Shown piece by piece: positions 16,758 through 25,061 of a stretch of DNA of 64,000 nucleotides (position 1 is the first letter of the stretch; every line of letters begins with the position of its first letter). The stretch is taken from NCBI RefSeq assembly GCF_028765165.1, contig NZ_JARADB010000005.1:186001-250000 (forward strand), given 5' to 3'. Both the position numbers and the translations under genes were made by a program. The DNA is from Paenibacillus sp. MAHUQ-63. Lineage in GTDB: Bacteria > Bacillota > Bacilli > Paenibacillales > NBRC-103111. Below the pieces are notes generated by a model that saw only the letters and a program-made list of their open reading frames with translations, ran no database searches and had not been told where the DNA came from.

Positions 16758-18341
16758 TTATTTACGAGGCATTGAAATCGTTGTGCCAGGATCTTTGCCA
16801 TTGAATTTGTCTGTCGCTTCTTTGATTACATCGTTACCGCCCTTGGACTTCCACTCTTCCAGCACTTTCGGCCAATCGGAGATCGGCTCTTTGCCGTAAA
16901 CCATTTTGACCATATGCTGCAGAATCACTGGAGGCGCTTGGTCGGAAGCCGGGGAAATATCCGGGTTTTTCATCAAGGATTCCAGACGCGGCTCGAAATT
17001 GATGCCGTCACGTCCTTCATTTTTCAACGTTGTATCATAGATGTTCATTAACTTCTTGCCTTCGTCCGTCAAACTAAGTGTGCCCTTATTATAAGTTGTA
17101 TCTTGAACCAACCACAAGAACGATTGACGATAACGCTCTTCATCTACACCCGCTGTATCCGTAGGCGCTTTGTATTCGATTTTGCCGTCAACGGTCTTGT
17201 ACGTGTCGCCTTCGATACCGAATGTGAAGAATTTCTCCGCTTCATCGGACATCATCCAATCGTAGAACTTGATAATTTGCGCAGCATTTTTCACATTCTT
17301 GTTAATGAAGTACGCGCGCGGCGCAGGTCCGTACAAGTAGTGACCGCCTTTGCCGTCAGGTCCGGTCGGAGCAGCGATGATCTCGATGTCGCCTGTCGGT
17401 ACAGTCGTTTTGAGCTGTGTTTCCCATTGCAGCATTTCGTTCGCATTCATGGACCACATGCCCGCTTTACCGGAAAGAATCGTGTTCTTGAACACCGTTG
17501 CATTAATCGTCGCAAATTCTTTGTTGATCAAGCCCTCGTCAAACATCGTTTTGTACGTTTGCAGCGCTTTGGTCATATTCTCGGTGTCGAAGAATTTCGG
17601 CAGCACTTGATCGCCAACCTTCTCGAACATGGACAGGTAAGGGTACACGTCATAAGCGCCGAAGAAGGAATCCGCGTATTTGAAGTTCTCACGTCCCATG
17701 AACGGGTTCTCTACGCCCATTTCTTTGAACTTGCGAAGCACCGCCATGTACTCGTCAACCGTTTTCGGTACGCCAAGGCCTGCTTTATCCAGCAAATCCT
17801 TACGCACGAAGATCGCGCGGCGGGACGGGTTGGACAGGAACTCTGGAATCGCGTAGATTTTGCCGTTATAAGTTACGTTATCCCAAGCGTCTTTCGGCAC
17901 TTTTTTCAACAAGTTCGGACCGTACTGCTTCAGCAAATCGTCCAGCGGCATGAAGACGCCCGCTTTCACGGAACCCGCCATTTCTTTCCCGTTCACACCG
18001 CCGCTTCCTTGTACGACGTCAGGAATGTCGTTGGTTGCGAACATTTGAATCATTTTTTGTTCATATTCTTTGTGCGGAACGAGCACGATATTCAAATCGG
18101 TATTCGTTAACTCTTCGAGTTTCTTCACCCATTTATCTTGATTAATATCAGGCGATTTCTCAACGTGACCGAATGCCAGTGTACGCAGGGAGATGGAGAA
18201 CTTCGTTTTCTCCGCCGGCTTGGAGCTATCCGTGCCTGCTGCCGCGCTGGATGCCGGTTGTTCAGCTGGTTTCGAAGAGCAAGCGGCCAACATGCTGGCG
18301 AGCATTACGGCAGCCATCGTTGTGGGAATCCATTTTTTCAT
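16758..18341 (-). CDS. Extracellular solute-binding lipoprotein (LipO-type)
   Basis: A 527-residue binding protein of the larger LipO/oligosaccharide type common in Paenibacillus. The lipobox is LAAC with the cysteine at residue 21. The mature part includes QKMIQMFATNDIPDVVQGSGG and GKAGMWSMNANEMLQWE. The start at 18341 is preceded by AGAGGGG; a 14-codon upstream extension lacks a site. Its permeases are the two genes directly upstream. A candidate catabolite-repression site lies about 50-70 bases upstream. Binding of acidic oligosaccharides is suggested by the downstream lyases but not shown. Confidence 0.9.
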   Translation of the reverse strand: MKKWIPTTMAAVMLASMLAACSSKPAEQPASSAAAGTDSSKPAEKTKFSISLRTLAFGHVEKSPDINQDKWVKKLEELTNTDLNIVLVPHKEYEQKMIQMFATNDIPDVVQGSGGVNGKEMAGSVKAGVFMPLDDLLKQYGPNLLKKVPKDAWDNVTYNGKIYAIPEFLSNPSRRAIFVRKDLLDKAGLGVPKTVDEYMAVLRKFKEMGVENPFMGRENFKYADSFFGAYDVYPYLSMFEKVGDQVLPKFFDTENMTKALQTYKTMFDEGLINKEFATINATVFKNTILSGKAGMWSMNANEMLQWETQLKTTVPTGDIEIIAAPTGPDGKGGHYLYGPAPRAYFINKNVKNAAQIIKFYDWMMSDEAEKFFTFGIEGDTYKTVDGKIEYKAPTDTAGVDEERYRQSFLWLVQDTTYNKGTLSLTDEGKKLMNIYDTTLKNEGRDGINFEPRLESLMKNPDISPASDQAPPVILQHMVKMVYGKEPISDWPKVLEEWKSKGGNDVIKEATDKFNGKDPGTTISMPRK

Positions 18342-18389
18342 TTCTACCCCTCTTTTCGTTTCGATTAAATATGACGCTTTCACACTCTC

Positions 18390-18409
18390 ATTGTAAAAGC
18401 GTTTACAAT
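18390..18409 (-). promoter_or_regulatory. Candidate cre (CcpA) site upstream of binding-lipoprotein gene
   Basis: The minus strand reads TTGTAAACGCTTTTACAA, which fits the cre consensus WTGNAANCGNWNNCW with one mismatch and has symmetric TGTAAA/TTTACA arms. It lies 49-68 bases before the start codon. CcpA control of a sugar transporter is expected in this group; the site is predicted by inspection only. Confidence 0.5.
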
Positions 18410-18488
18410 TCGTCGATATGGGCTGGCTTTAGTTTGAATTGTCTTTTTTTTAGAATGGTGTCAAAACAAGACATACCATACAATCTTT

Positions 18489-19370
18489 TTATGATTTCAC
18501 GGATCCTACCATCATCCCTTTAACGAAGTGACGCTGCAGGAACGGGTAAATCAGAATAATCGGAATCGTTGCGATAATAATCGTCGCCATTTTGATCCCT
18601 TCCGGGTCCATATTCGCCAGTCCGCTGAACTGTGCGGAATTCGGATCGATAGAGATGTCGTCAGAGACAATGAGCTGGCGCAGCTTAACCTGAAGCGGCC
18701 ATAGCGCCGGTTTATTGATGTAGTACAGTGCGCTTTGGTACGTATTCCAATGGCTCACGGCATAGAAAATACCTAGGGAAGCCATGACCGGCTTGGATAG
18801 CGGCAGCACGATGCTCCAGATCATTCTCAGCTCGGAGCAGCCATCGATGCGGCCGGAGTCAATCAGCTCGCTCGGAATTTGCAGGAAGAACGACCTCATG
18901 ACGAAGAAGTTGAAGGCGCTGATCGCACCTGGAATCATGAGAGCCCAAAGCGAGTTCGTCAAATGCAGGTTTTTCATAAGAATAAAGTTCGGAATGAGCG
19001 GCGCCGTGAACACCATCGTAATCAGAACCATGATGACGACAACGTTGCGTCCGGCATACTCAGGCCGCGATACCGGATAGGCCAGCGAAGCGGTGGCAAC
19101 CAAGTTGATGAGCGTACCTACTATCGTAATATACACAGTTACGCCGAAGGAACGCCAGATTGCCGCGTCGCTAAATACGTATTGGTAGTTAATCGCCGTG
19201 AATTGAACCGGCCAGAATAATACCTTGCCATTCACAATGGCTTGGGAAGAACTGAACGATTGAGCCAGCACGTTCAAGAACGGCAGGAGCATCGCCAGTG
19301 AAAGGAGCGTCAGAAACAGGACGTTAAATAAATTAAAAACTTTCCAGCCCGCTGTCGGCTTGCGATTCAT
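18489..19370 (-). CDS. Carbohydrate ABC transporter permease (LplC/AraQ class)
   Basis: A 293-residue permease with six predicted helices. The EAA-like loop is SELIDSGRIDGCSELRMIWSIVLPLSKP. The C-terminus YPFLQRHFVKGMMVGSVKS is characteristic of LplC-type permeases that pair with a LplB-type partner. It lies 18 bases after the partner gene at 19389-20351. With the lipoprotein downstream it forms one importer; no ATPase is encoded in the cluster. Confidence 0.9.
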   Translation of the reverse strand: MNRKPTAGWKVFNLFNVLFLTLLSLAMLLPFLNVLAQSFSSSQAIVNGKVLFWPVQFTAINYQYVFSDAAIWRSFGVTVYITIVGTLINLVATASLAYPVSRPEYAGRNVVVIMVLITMVFTAPLIPNFILMKNLHLTNSLWALMIPGAISAFNFFVMRSFFLQIPSELIDSGRIDGCSELRMIWSIVLPLSKPVMASLGIFYAVSHWNTYQSALYYINKPALWPLQVKLRQLIVSDDISIDPNSAQFSGLANMDPEGIKMATIIIATIPIILIYPFLQRHFVKGMMVGSVKS

Positions 19371-19388
19371 AAAGCGTTCACCTCCGTC

Positions 19389-20351
19389 TTAGTACAAGCT
19401 TTCACCCGTTGTTTTTTTGCTGAAAATATTACCCGCGACGATGAAGATAACCCCGACCAACGCTTTGAACAGCCCGATCGCTGTCGTATAACTGAACTGT
19501 TGGCCCAGCAAGCCTGCGGTATAAATGTAGGTGTCGAGAATTTCACCGTTTTCTTTATTCAGCGGATTCAGGAACACGTAAACGCGTTCGAAGCCGAAAT
19601 CGAGGAATTTACCAATGTGCAGCAGGAACAAAATCATAATCGTCGGCAGCAGGGCTGGAATGGTGATGGAAATCGTTTGTCTCCAACGATTCGCGCCGTC
19701 CACTTCCGAAGCTTCATAGAGATCCGGATTGATACCCGCAAGCGCTGCCAAATAAATGATCGTCCCGTAACCGGAATCCCGCCAAATCCCCGAGGTGATC
19801 AGCACCGTACGGATCCAGGATTCTTCCCCCAAGAAATAAATCTCCTTAAAGCCCAGCCACGTGATAAATTGGTTCACGGCGCCTGTTGAAGGCGAGAGAA
19901 TGCCGATTGCGATCCCGCTCACGATAACCCAGGACAAGAAGTGCGGCATGTACACGACCGTCTGGAGCAGACGCTTGTACACAACGACCCGCAGCTCGTT
20001 CAGCAGTAGGGCCAAAATGATGGGCGCCGGGAAGGCCAGCACGAGATCGTAAACCCCGATGAGGACAGTGTTTTTCAAGATTTTAAGAAAGTCATAATGG
20101 GCGAACATGCGGGTAAAGTGCTCGAACCCTACCCATTTGCTTCCCGTAAAGCCGTCAAAAATGTTGTAATCCTGAAAGGCAATGACGGATCCTAACAGCG
20201 GTACATATTTGAATACTATAAAATAAATAATCCCTGGCAACGATATCAGATACAATGCCTTATACTTCCAAAACGTTCGCAGAAAGGAATTGCCCTTTTT
20301 CACTTGCGCACGTTTATCCATTTGTTCTACTGCTTGCGCGCCTACTGCCAT
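19389..20351 (-). CDS. Sugar ABC transporter permease (LplB class)
   Basis: A 320-residue permease with a basic N-terminal tail and six helices. The start motif WKYKALYLISLPGIIYFIVFKYVPLLG is diagnostic of the LplB type. The EAA loop is DLYEASEVDGANRWRQTISITIPALLP. The ATG at 20351 follows AGGGGGG; an upstream in-frame extension of 29 residues has no site. It is the first gene of the transporter-regulator-lyase locus and is preceded by a cre-like sequence at 20406-20419. Confidence 0.9.
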   Translation of the reverse strand: MAVGAQAVEQMDKRAQVKKGNSFLRTFWKYKALYLISLPGIIYFIVFKYVPLLGSVIAFQDYNIFDGFTGSKWVGFEHFTRMFAHYDFLKILKNTVLIGVYDLVLAFPAPIILALLLNELRVVVYKRLLQTVVYMPHFLSWVIVSGIAIGILSPSTGAVNQFITWLGFKEIYFLGEESWIRTVLITSGIWRDSGYGTIIYLAALAGINPDLYEASEVDGANRWRQTISITIPALLPTIMILFLLHIGKFLDFGFERVYVFLNPLNKENGEILDTYIYTAGLLGQQFSYTTAIGLFKALVGVIFIVAGNIFSKKTTGESLY

Positions 20352-20405
20352 CTTCTGGCCCCCCTCACTATTCTTCGTTGATGATATAGCCTTATGGTAC
20401 CTTCC

Positions 20406-20419
20406 TAAAGCGCTTGCAA
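20406..20419 (-). promoter_or_regulatory. Candidate cre (CcpA) site upstream of the permease operon
   Basis: The minus strand reads TTGCAAGCGCTTTA, fitting the cre consensus with one mismatch. It lies 55-68 bases before the first permease start, where it could overlap the promoter. It is the second cre-like site in this locus. Confidence 0.45.
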
Positions 20420-20530
20420 CAATGGAATGTCTTTTCACTGACTTGTGTTTTTTTTAGATGCGAAGTGACCGTATGGCATTGCATCAAAGAGCCGGCCGTC
20501 AGCACCCCTAAGCACAAAGACCAAGCAAAG

Positions 20531-20714
20531 CTAACGGACACAGCAGCCGTTATACTCACAAAAGACGTCCTGTTTCGATGCTAACGGACTCCAGAGACCC
20601 TATTCGCATGAATTTCGGAATAATCGTACCCCAACCAAGCAATTAGCGGCGCGTGTGTCCGTTACATCTTCAAAGCTGCCTTTCTTCATCGAATAAGGGC
20701 TCCTGTGTCCGTAA
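20531..20714. repeat. Dispersed nested palindromic element, copy C
   Basis: Forward motifs start at 20531 and 20581. Reverse motifs end at 20665 and at about 20714 (the last reads GTCCGTAAG, one change). The core 20581-20665 is exactly 85 bp. The element fills much of the 440-base gap between the permease operon promoter and the 3' end of the desaturase gene. Confidence 0.87.
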
Positions 20715-20791
20715 GCACGATGCCTCATAACCAAAAAAGCCGCCAGCCAAAGCAGATTTCCCGCTTCAACTAACAGCTCCCTATCACTCAC

Positions 20792-21823
20792 TCAATCAAC
20801 TTCCACTGCTTTAATAAGACCTCTTCTCGCACGGAAAGCCTTCAAATCCTTAAACCGAATAAACTTCTTCTTCTCCTCGCACCACACGCGGAACTTCAGC
20901 GACTCCAAGCTGCTTAAGAGCGTAATCGTCTGAACGTTGCGCAGCACCTCATTCTTGTTATGAACCTTCTCCAAATGATAATTCGGGACACGCGGACTTA
21001 GATGATGAATATGGTGGAAACCGATGTTGCCGGTAATCCAATGCAGCACTCGCGGCAATTTGTAAAAAGAACTGCCATGCATTGCGGCTTTCACATAATC
21101 CCATTCTTCTTCATTCTCATAGTAGGTCTCTTCATAATTATGCTGAACATAGAACAGCCAAATGCCCATCATGCCCGACAGGAAAAATATGGGTCCTTGG
21201 ACAAGCAGTACGGACTGCCAACCGATTCCCCAGCAAAGTAAAGCCAAGCTCCCCACGATACTGATGTTCGTGATGTACGTATTCATGCGTTCTTTCATCC
21301 CCGCGCGCTTACGGTTAAAGCGATAGTCGATCAGGAAGATGAAGATAGGCCCAATAATAAACATAATGAACGGATTGCGGTATAACCGGTAGTACATCCT
21401 TCTGATCCAAGAAGAAGCCAAGTACTCTTCAACCGTTAGCGTCCAGATGTCACCGACGCCTCTGCGGTCCAAATTACCGCTGGAAGCATGGTGAATCGAA
21501 TGCGTATAACGCCATTGATGATAAGGAACAAATGTCAGAATCCCTGTCACGGTACCCACGATCTCATTCGCCCATTTATTTCTGAAAAATGATTTATGAC
21601 AGCAGTCGTGGAAAATAATGAAAATGCGAACCAAAAACCCTGCGGCGATCAGGTCGATCACAAACGTAAGCCATATCGAGACCGAAAGACTTAAAAACGC
21701 GAAATACCAAAGTGCAAAAAATGGAACTACCGTATTAATAATTTGCCAAACGCTGTGCTTCATCTGCGGTCTTTCGTAGGGCGCAATGTCGGAACGCCAC
21801 CCACCCTTGTCTTCATGCTTCAT
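20792..21823 (-). CDS. Membrane fatty acid desaturase
   Basis: A 343-residue acyl-lipid desaturase. The three histidine boxes that hold the di-iron centre are visible: HDCCH at 72-76, HSIHH at 108-112 and HHIHH near 272. Hydrophobic segments at about 30-72 and 175-215 give the usual four-helix topology. It should introduce a double bond into membrane phospholipid acyl chains and needs a ferredoxin or flavodoxin electron donor. It is related to Bacillus Des, but no DesK/DesR pair is adjacent; the divergent two-component genes at 22095 are of a different class. Regulation is not evident. Confidence 0.88.
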   Translation of the reverse strand: MKHEDKGGWRSDIAPYERPQMKHSVWQIINTVVPFFALWYFAFLSLSVSIWLTFVIDLIAAGFLVRIFIIFHDCCHKSFFRNKWANEIVGTVTGILTFVPYHQWRYTHSIHHASSGNLDRRGVGDIWTLTVEEYLASSWIRRMYYRLYRNPFIMFIIGPIFIFLIDYRFNRKRAGMKERMNTYITNISIVGSLALLCWGIGWQSVLLVQGPIFFLSGMMGIWLFYVQHNYEETYYENEEEWDYVKAAMHGSSFYKLPRVLHWITGNIGFHHIHHLSPRVPNYHLEKVHNKNEVLRNVQTITLLSSLESLKFRVWCEEKKKFIRFKDLKAFRARRGLIKAVEVD

Positions 21824-22005
21824 TCAGTTGGAACTCCTTCTCTCCGCGTTATGTCGGAATCTCTGATTTGATTGTCACTGTTGTACTACGTTGCGAATGA
21901 AATAAAGTTCCCTACTGCGGCAAGAAAGATTACACCGCACCTCCATCATAAGGTTGAAACTGATTTTTGTAAAAGCCAATATAAGTCATCGGTCCTAGAA
22001 TTCAT

Positions 22006-22033
22006 TTGCCCCTTCCCGTTTGTTGTGTAAAAT
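22006..22033 (+). promoter_or_regulatory. Possible promoter of the two-component/ABC operon
   Basis: TTGCCC (22006-22011) and TAAAAT (22028-22033) are separated by 16 bases and lie 60-90 bases upstream of the regulator start. The rest of 21824-22094 holds no gene and should also include the divergent desaturase promoter. Confidence 0.35.
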
Positions 22034-22094
22034 GAATACTCAAGAGCTCCGGTGCAGGAGTTCCGCCAATCGTATACGGAAAGGAACTTGTTCT

Positions 22095-22769
22095 ATGCAC
22101 ATCCTGATCATCGAAGACGATTCCAGCATTCAAATGCTGCTCAAATTAAGTCTGGAAGTCGAGGGCTTCCAACCGACCGTGGCCGGCACGATCGCTGCCG
22201 GTCTCGATGTGCTCGCCTCGCAGCCCGTAGATCTCATTCTGCTGGATCTGATGCTGCCCGACCAGTCCGGCTTCGAGCTGCTGAAGACGCTTCAGCAGTG
22301 CTACAAAGAAATTCCTGTGATCGTCCTTACCGCGAAGAATGAGATGAACGATAAAATCCTGGGCTTTCAGCTCGGCGCCGACGATTACCTGACGAAGCCC
22401 TTCGAGACGCGCGAGCTGATTATGCGCATTCGCGCCGTCATGCGGCGCGTGGCAACCGATTCGCCGGGACCATCCTCCGACGTGCTGCAAGCAGGCATTA
22501 TCGAGATGGACCGAAACGAGAGGTCATTGAAGGTGGCCGGCAAACCGGTCAAAACGACGAGCAAAGAATTCGATTTTCTCTGGCTGTTGGCCAAAAATCC
22601 GAAGAAGGTGTTCACGCGGGAGCACATTCTCGATCAGGTCTGGGGATTCGAATATTATGGACAAACCAGGTCCGTCGACATGCTCGTCAACCGGCTTAGG
22701 GAAAAAATCAAACCCCACGATCATGTGTTGGCCACCGTTCACGGCATGGGCTACAAGCTGGAGGTTTAA
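22095..22769 (+). CDS. OmpR-family response regulator
   Basis: A 224-residue regulator. The receiver domain has E7-D8-D9, the phospho-acceptor D51 in LILLDLMLPDQSG and the lysine of DYLTKPFE. The C-terminal winged helix ends in EYYGQTRSVDMLVNRLREKI. The start at 22095 follows AAAGGAA; the in-frame upstream extension of 25 residues is not supported. It overlaps no gene and is followed after two bases by its kinase. It probably controls the ABC transporter genes downstream. Confidence 0.92.
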   Translation: MHILIIEDDSSIQMLLKLSLEVEGFQPTVAGTIAAGLDVLASQPVDLILLDLMLPDQSGFELLKTLQQCYKEIPVIVLTAKNEMNDKILGFQLGADDYLTKPFETRELIMRIRAVMRRVATDSPGPSSDVLQAGIIEMDRNERSLKVAGKPVKTTSKEFDFLWLLAKNPKKVFTREHILDQVWGFEYYGQTRSVDMLVNRLREKIKPHDHVLATVHGMGYKLEV

Positions 22770-22771
22770 CC

Positions 22772-24208
22772 ATGAAGCTTCGGAACAAGCTGTTCGTTCA
22801 GCATACCATAACGATCGTCATGCTGCTTGCCGCGATGTATGTGGTAGTAGGTTACATCCTGAGTAAAAGCATGATCGAGCGCGATACCCAGACGCTAAGC
22901 CAATATTACGACCTGCACCGCATCGAGGCGTTGAAAATCGTAAACGATAAGAAAATCAGCATCGAGCAGCTGTTCTCCGGGACGTATGCTCCACTCATCG
23001 CCTCGCATCTCGCCGCCAACAGCAATTTCCAGGTGCAGCTGTTCGATACCGAGGGCACGATTATCGGAGACAGCGGGAACAAGGAGGATCTGGTGAAGCG
23101 CAGCGATATCGATGCCGCGCTGGCGGGACAAACCGCGAGCCTCCTTACAGAAGGCGAGAACAGTAAAATGCTGATTTATGCCTCGCCTTTTGTTTATGAG
23201 GGCAAGATCGTAGGCGGGTTCCGCTATCTGCTGGATTTGAATAACCATGAAGAAACCTTGTCCGCCATGCGAACCTGGTTTATTGGCGTCGCGCTCGGCT
23301 GTCTTCTCCTTGCCCTGCTGGCTAGCTACTCCTTCTCCTTCTTCATTATGAAGCCGCTGCACGCCCTTCAGCAGGCGCTGAAACGCGTGACGGTCGGGGA
23401 CTTCAGCCGCAAAATCACGGTCCGCAGCCAAGATGAAGTGCGCGAACTGGCGGACGATTTCAACCGCATGTCCGAAGCGCTGCAGGAGCATATTGCGCTG
23501 CTGCATGTCGAGCAGAGCAAGCAGAAGAAATTTTACGACAACGTGACCCATGAGCTCAAAACGCCGCTTACCTCCATCATGGGCTTCTCCGATCTCATTG
23601 ACAAAATGGAGCGCACTGACGATATCCGAATATGTAATACGTATATACGCAAAGAAAGCGCGAGGCTCCTCCAAATGGTCGAGGAACTGCTGCAATCCTC
23701 GCTCAAAGGCGATGAAGCTTGGCGCGTACATATCGAGCGGGTGGACCTGGCAGCCATCCTGGCCGATAGTCTGCGCATTCTGGAGCCTACGCTGCAGAAG
23801 TCCAATATAACCACAGCCGTGCAGATGGAGCCGTGCGACGTATATATCGATCCGAAGCGGACGCAGCAGGTCTTGTTCAATGTGATCGAGAATGCGATCA
23901 AGCACAGCGAATGCACGCAGCTGACAGTACGTCTGGAGCAGCAGGAATATCAGTGCCTTGTCCGCATCGCGGATAACGGCAAGGGCATGAGCGCATCAGA
24001 GGCCAGTACGCTGCTCCTGCCCTCCGGCCGGAGGCCGGACCGACCTGTATCCGCCCAATCGCACGGGCTCGGATTGCTGCTATGCAAACAATTCATGGAG
24101 CTGCAAAGCGGCGATATTGCGGTGCACAGCCGCGAGGGAAGCGGCACGGAAGTGGTCTTGACCTTCCAGATGGAGCCTGTGCGGGCGCAAAGTCTGTTAC
24201 AAAATTGA
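22772..24208 (+). CDS. Sensor histidine kinase (HisKA class)
   Basis: A 478-residue kinase. Transmembrane helices at about 11-30 and 169-192 enclose an extracellular domain of about 135 residues. A HAMP domain (about 193-245) is followed by the dimerisation domain with phospho-acceptor His260 in NVTHELKTPLTSIMGFSDLI, then an ATPase domain with NAIKHSE, DNGKGM and HGLGLLLCKQ. GGAGG lies seven bases before the ATG. It is two bases after its regulator. The small extracellular domain and the linkage to a binding-protein-dependent importer suggest solute sensing; the signal is unknown. Confidence 0.92.
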   Translation: MKLRNKLFVQHTITIVMLLAAMYVVVGYILSKSMIERDTQTLSQYYDLHRIEALKIVNDKKISIEQLFSGTYAPLIASHLAANSNFQVQLFDTEGTIIGDSGNKEDLVKRSDIDAALAGQTASLLTEGENSKMLIYASPFVYEGKIVGGFRYLLDLNNHEETLSAMRTWFIGVALGCLLLALLASYSFSFFIMKPLHALQQALKRVTVGDFSRKITVRSQDEVRELADDFNRMSEALQEHIALLHVEQSKQKKFYDNVTHELKTPLTSIMGFSDLIDKMERTDDIRICNTYIRKESARLLQMVEELLQSSLKGDEAWRVHIERVDLAAILADSLRILEPTLQKSNITTAVQMEPCDVYIDPKRTQQVLFNVIENAIKHSECTQLTVRLEQQEYQCLVRIADNGKGMSASEASTLLLPSGRRPDRPVSAQSHGLGLLLCKQFMELQSGDIAVHSREGSGTEVVLTFQMEPVRAQSLLQN

Positions 24209-24251
24209 TACAAATCGATGATTTTTCTGAGATAAAAGGAGAGTAATCTAC

Positions 24252-25037
24252 ATGCAAGAGGAGAAGAAAGGGCTTTCATGGCTGCGTCTCATCTTATTGC
24301 AAATTGTTATCGGTTGTACGTTGATCGGTATTTTCGCCTATGTATTCCGGATTGGCGTCGACGAAGTCCGGCTGATCCCGCTGGATCCGAACAACCGCGA
24401 CATGTTCGACGGCGTTCCCATGCGTATGAATGTCACATACCCGGGCATCGGCACCATCGCCATTGACGATCCCAAAGAATTGATCGCTTGGAAAGCGGCG
24501 TTCGCCCGAGTATTGAATGGCGGCGGGCAGCCCGCCCGTGCAAACGCTTCCCGGCTGCTGCTGACAGGCTCGATCGCTTACTTGGATCAAGAGGATGTGC
24601 CGTTCCAGATCGGAACCAGCGGCTTCCGCTTCGGCAGCGATATTGCGGGGTCGCTGGACATCAGTGCAGAGATCCGCAAGCTGCAAAATATGCTGATCGA
24701 CAAAACGCTCTCCGCCGAAACGATCGGCAGTGTGATCGCCAACCGGAATCATCAAGTATTCCGGCTGCAGGACGGCCTCCTCACTGTGCTGCCCGATGCC
24801 GAACGCACGGCTTTGACGGCGCAGATGACGACGGCGGTCCGCCTGATCGACTTCAGCCATTTCGACTTCATGGCCGAGCAGCCCAGCACCCATTATGTCG
24901 TACAGCTTAAGGACGAAACCGTCAGCGGGAAGCATTGGCTTCATATCGATCTATACAAAAATGCGTATTTTATCGTTTTCGATTTGCTGGATGAAACGAA
25001 CCACAAGGCCTATTTCAAGTTAAGCGACGCCTCCTAA
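24252..25037 (+). CDS. Membrane-anchored protein of unknown function in a two-component/ABC operon
   Basis: 261 residues with a short cytoplasmic tail, one transmembrane helix at about 11-32 and an extracellular domain of about 225 residues. No known domain was recognised. The exported part has two halves: a region with GVPMRMNVTYPGIGTIAIDDPKEL, then a helical stretch and a beta-rich end (THYVVQLKDETVSGKHWLHI). It has a good site (AAAGGAGAG) and lies between the kinase and the first binding protein, so it probably belongs to the same signalling or transport system, perhaps as an accessory sensor. No cysteine lipobox is present. Confidence 0.75.
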   Translation: MQEEKKGLSWLRLILLQIVIGCTLIGIFAYVFRIGVDEVRLIPLDPNNRDMFDGVPMRMNVTYPGIGTIAIDDPKELIAWKAAFARVLNGGGQPARANASRLLLTGSIAYLDQEDVPFQIGTSGFRFGSDIAGSLDISAEIRKLQNMLIDKTLSAETIGSVIANRNHQVFRLQDGLLTVLPDAERTALTAQMTTAVRLIDFSHFDFMAEQPSTHYVVQLKDETVSGKHWLHIDLYKNAYFIVFDLLDETNHKAYFKLSDAS

Positions 25038-25061
25038 CCTATCGAGGGGATGGTTGATGAA

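Noticed and set aside
22095-24208. DesR/DesK-type thermosensor for the neighbouring desaturase
   Set aside because: The regulator is of the OmpR class with winged helix and the kinase is HisKA class with a small extracellular domain. DesR is LuxR-like and DesK has multiple membrane helices without such a domain.
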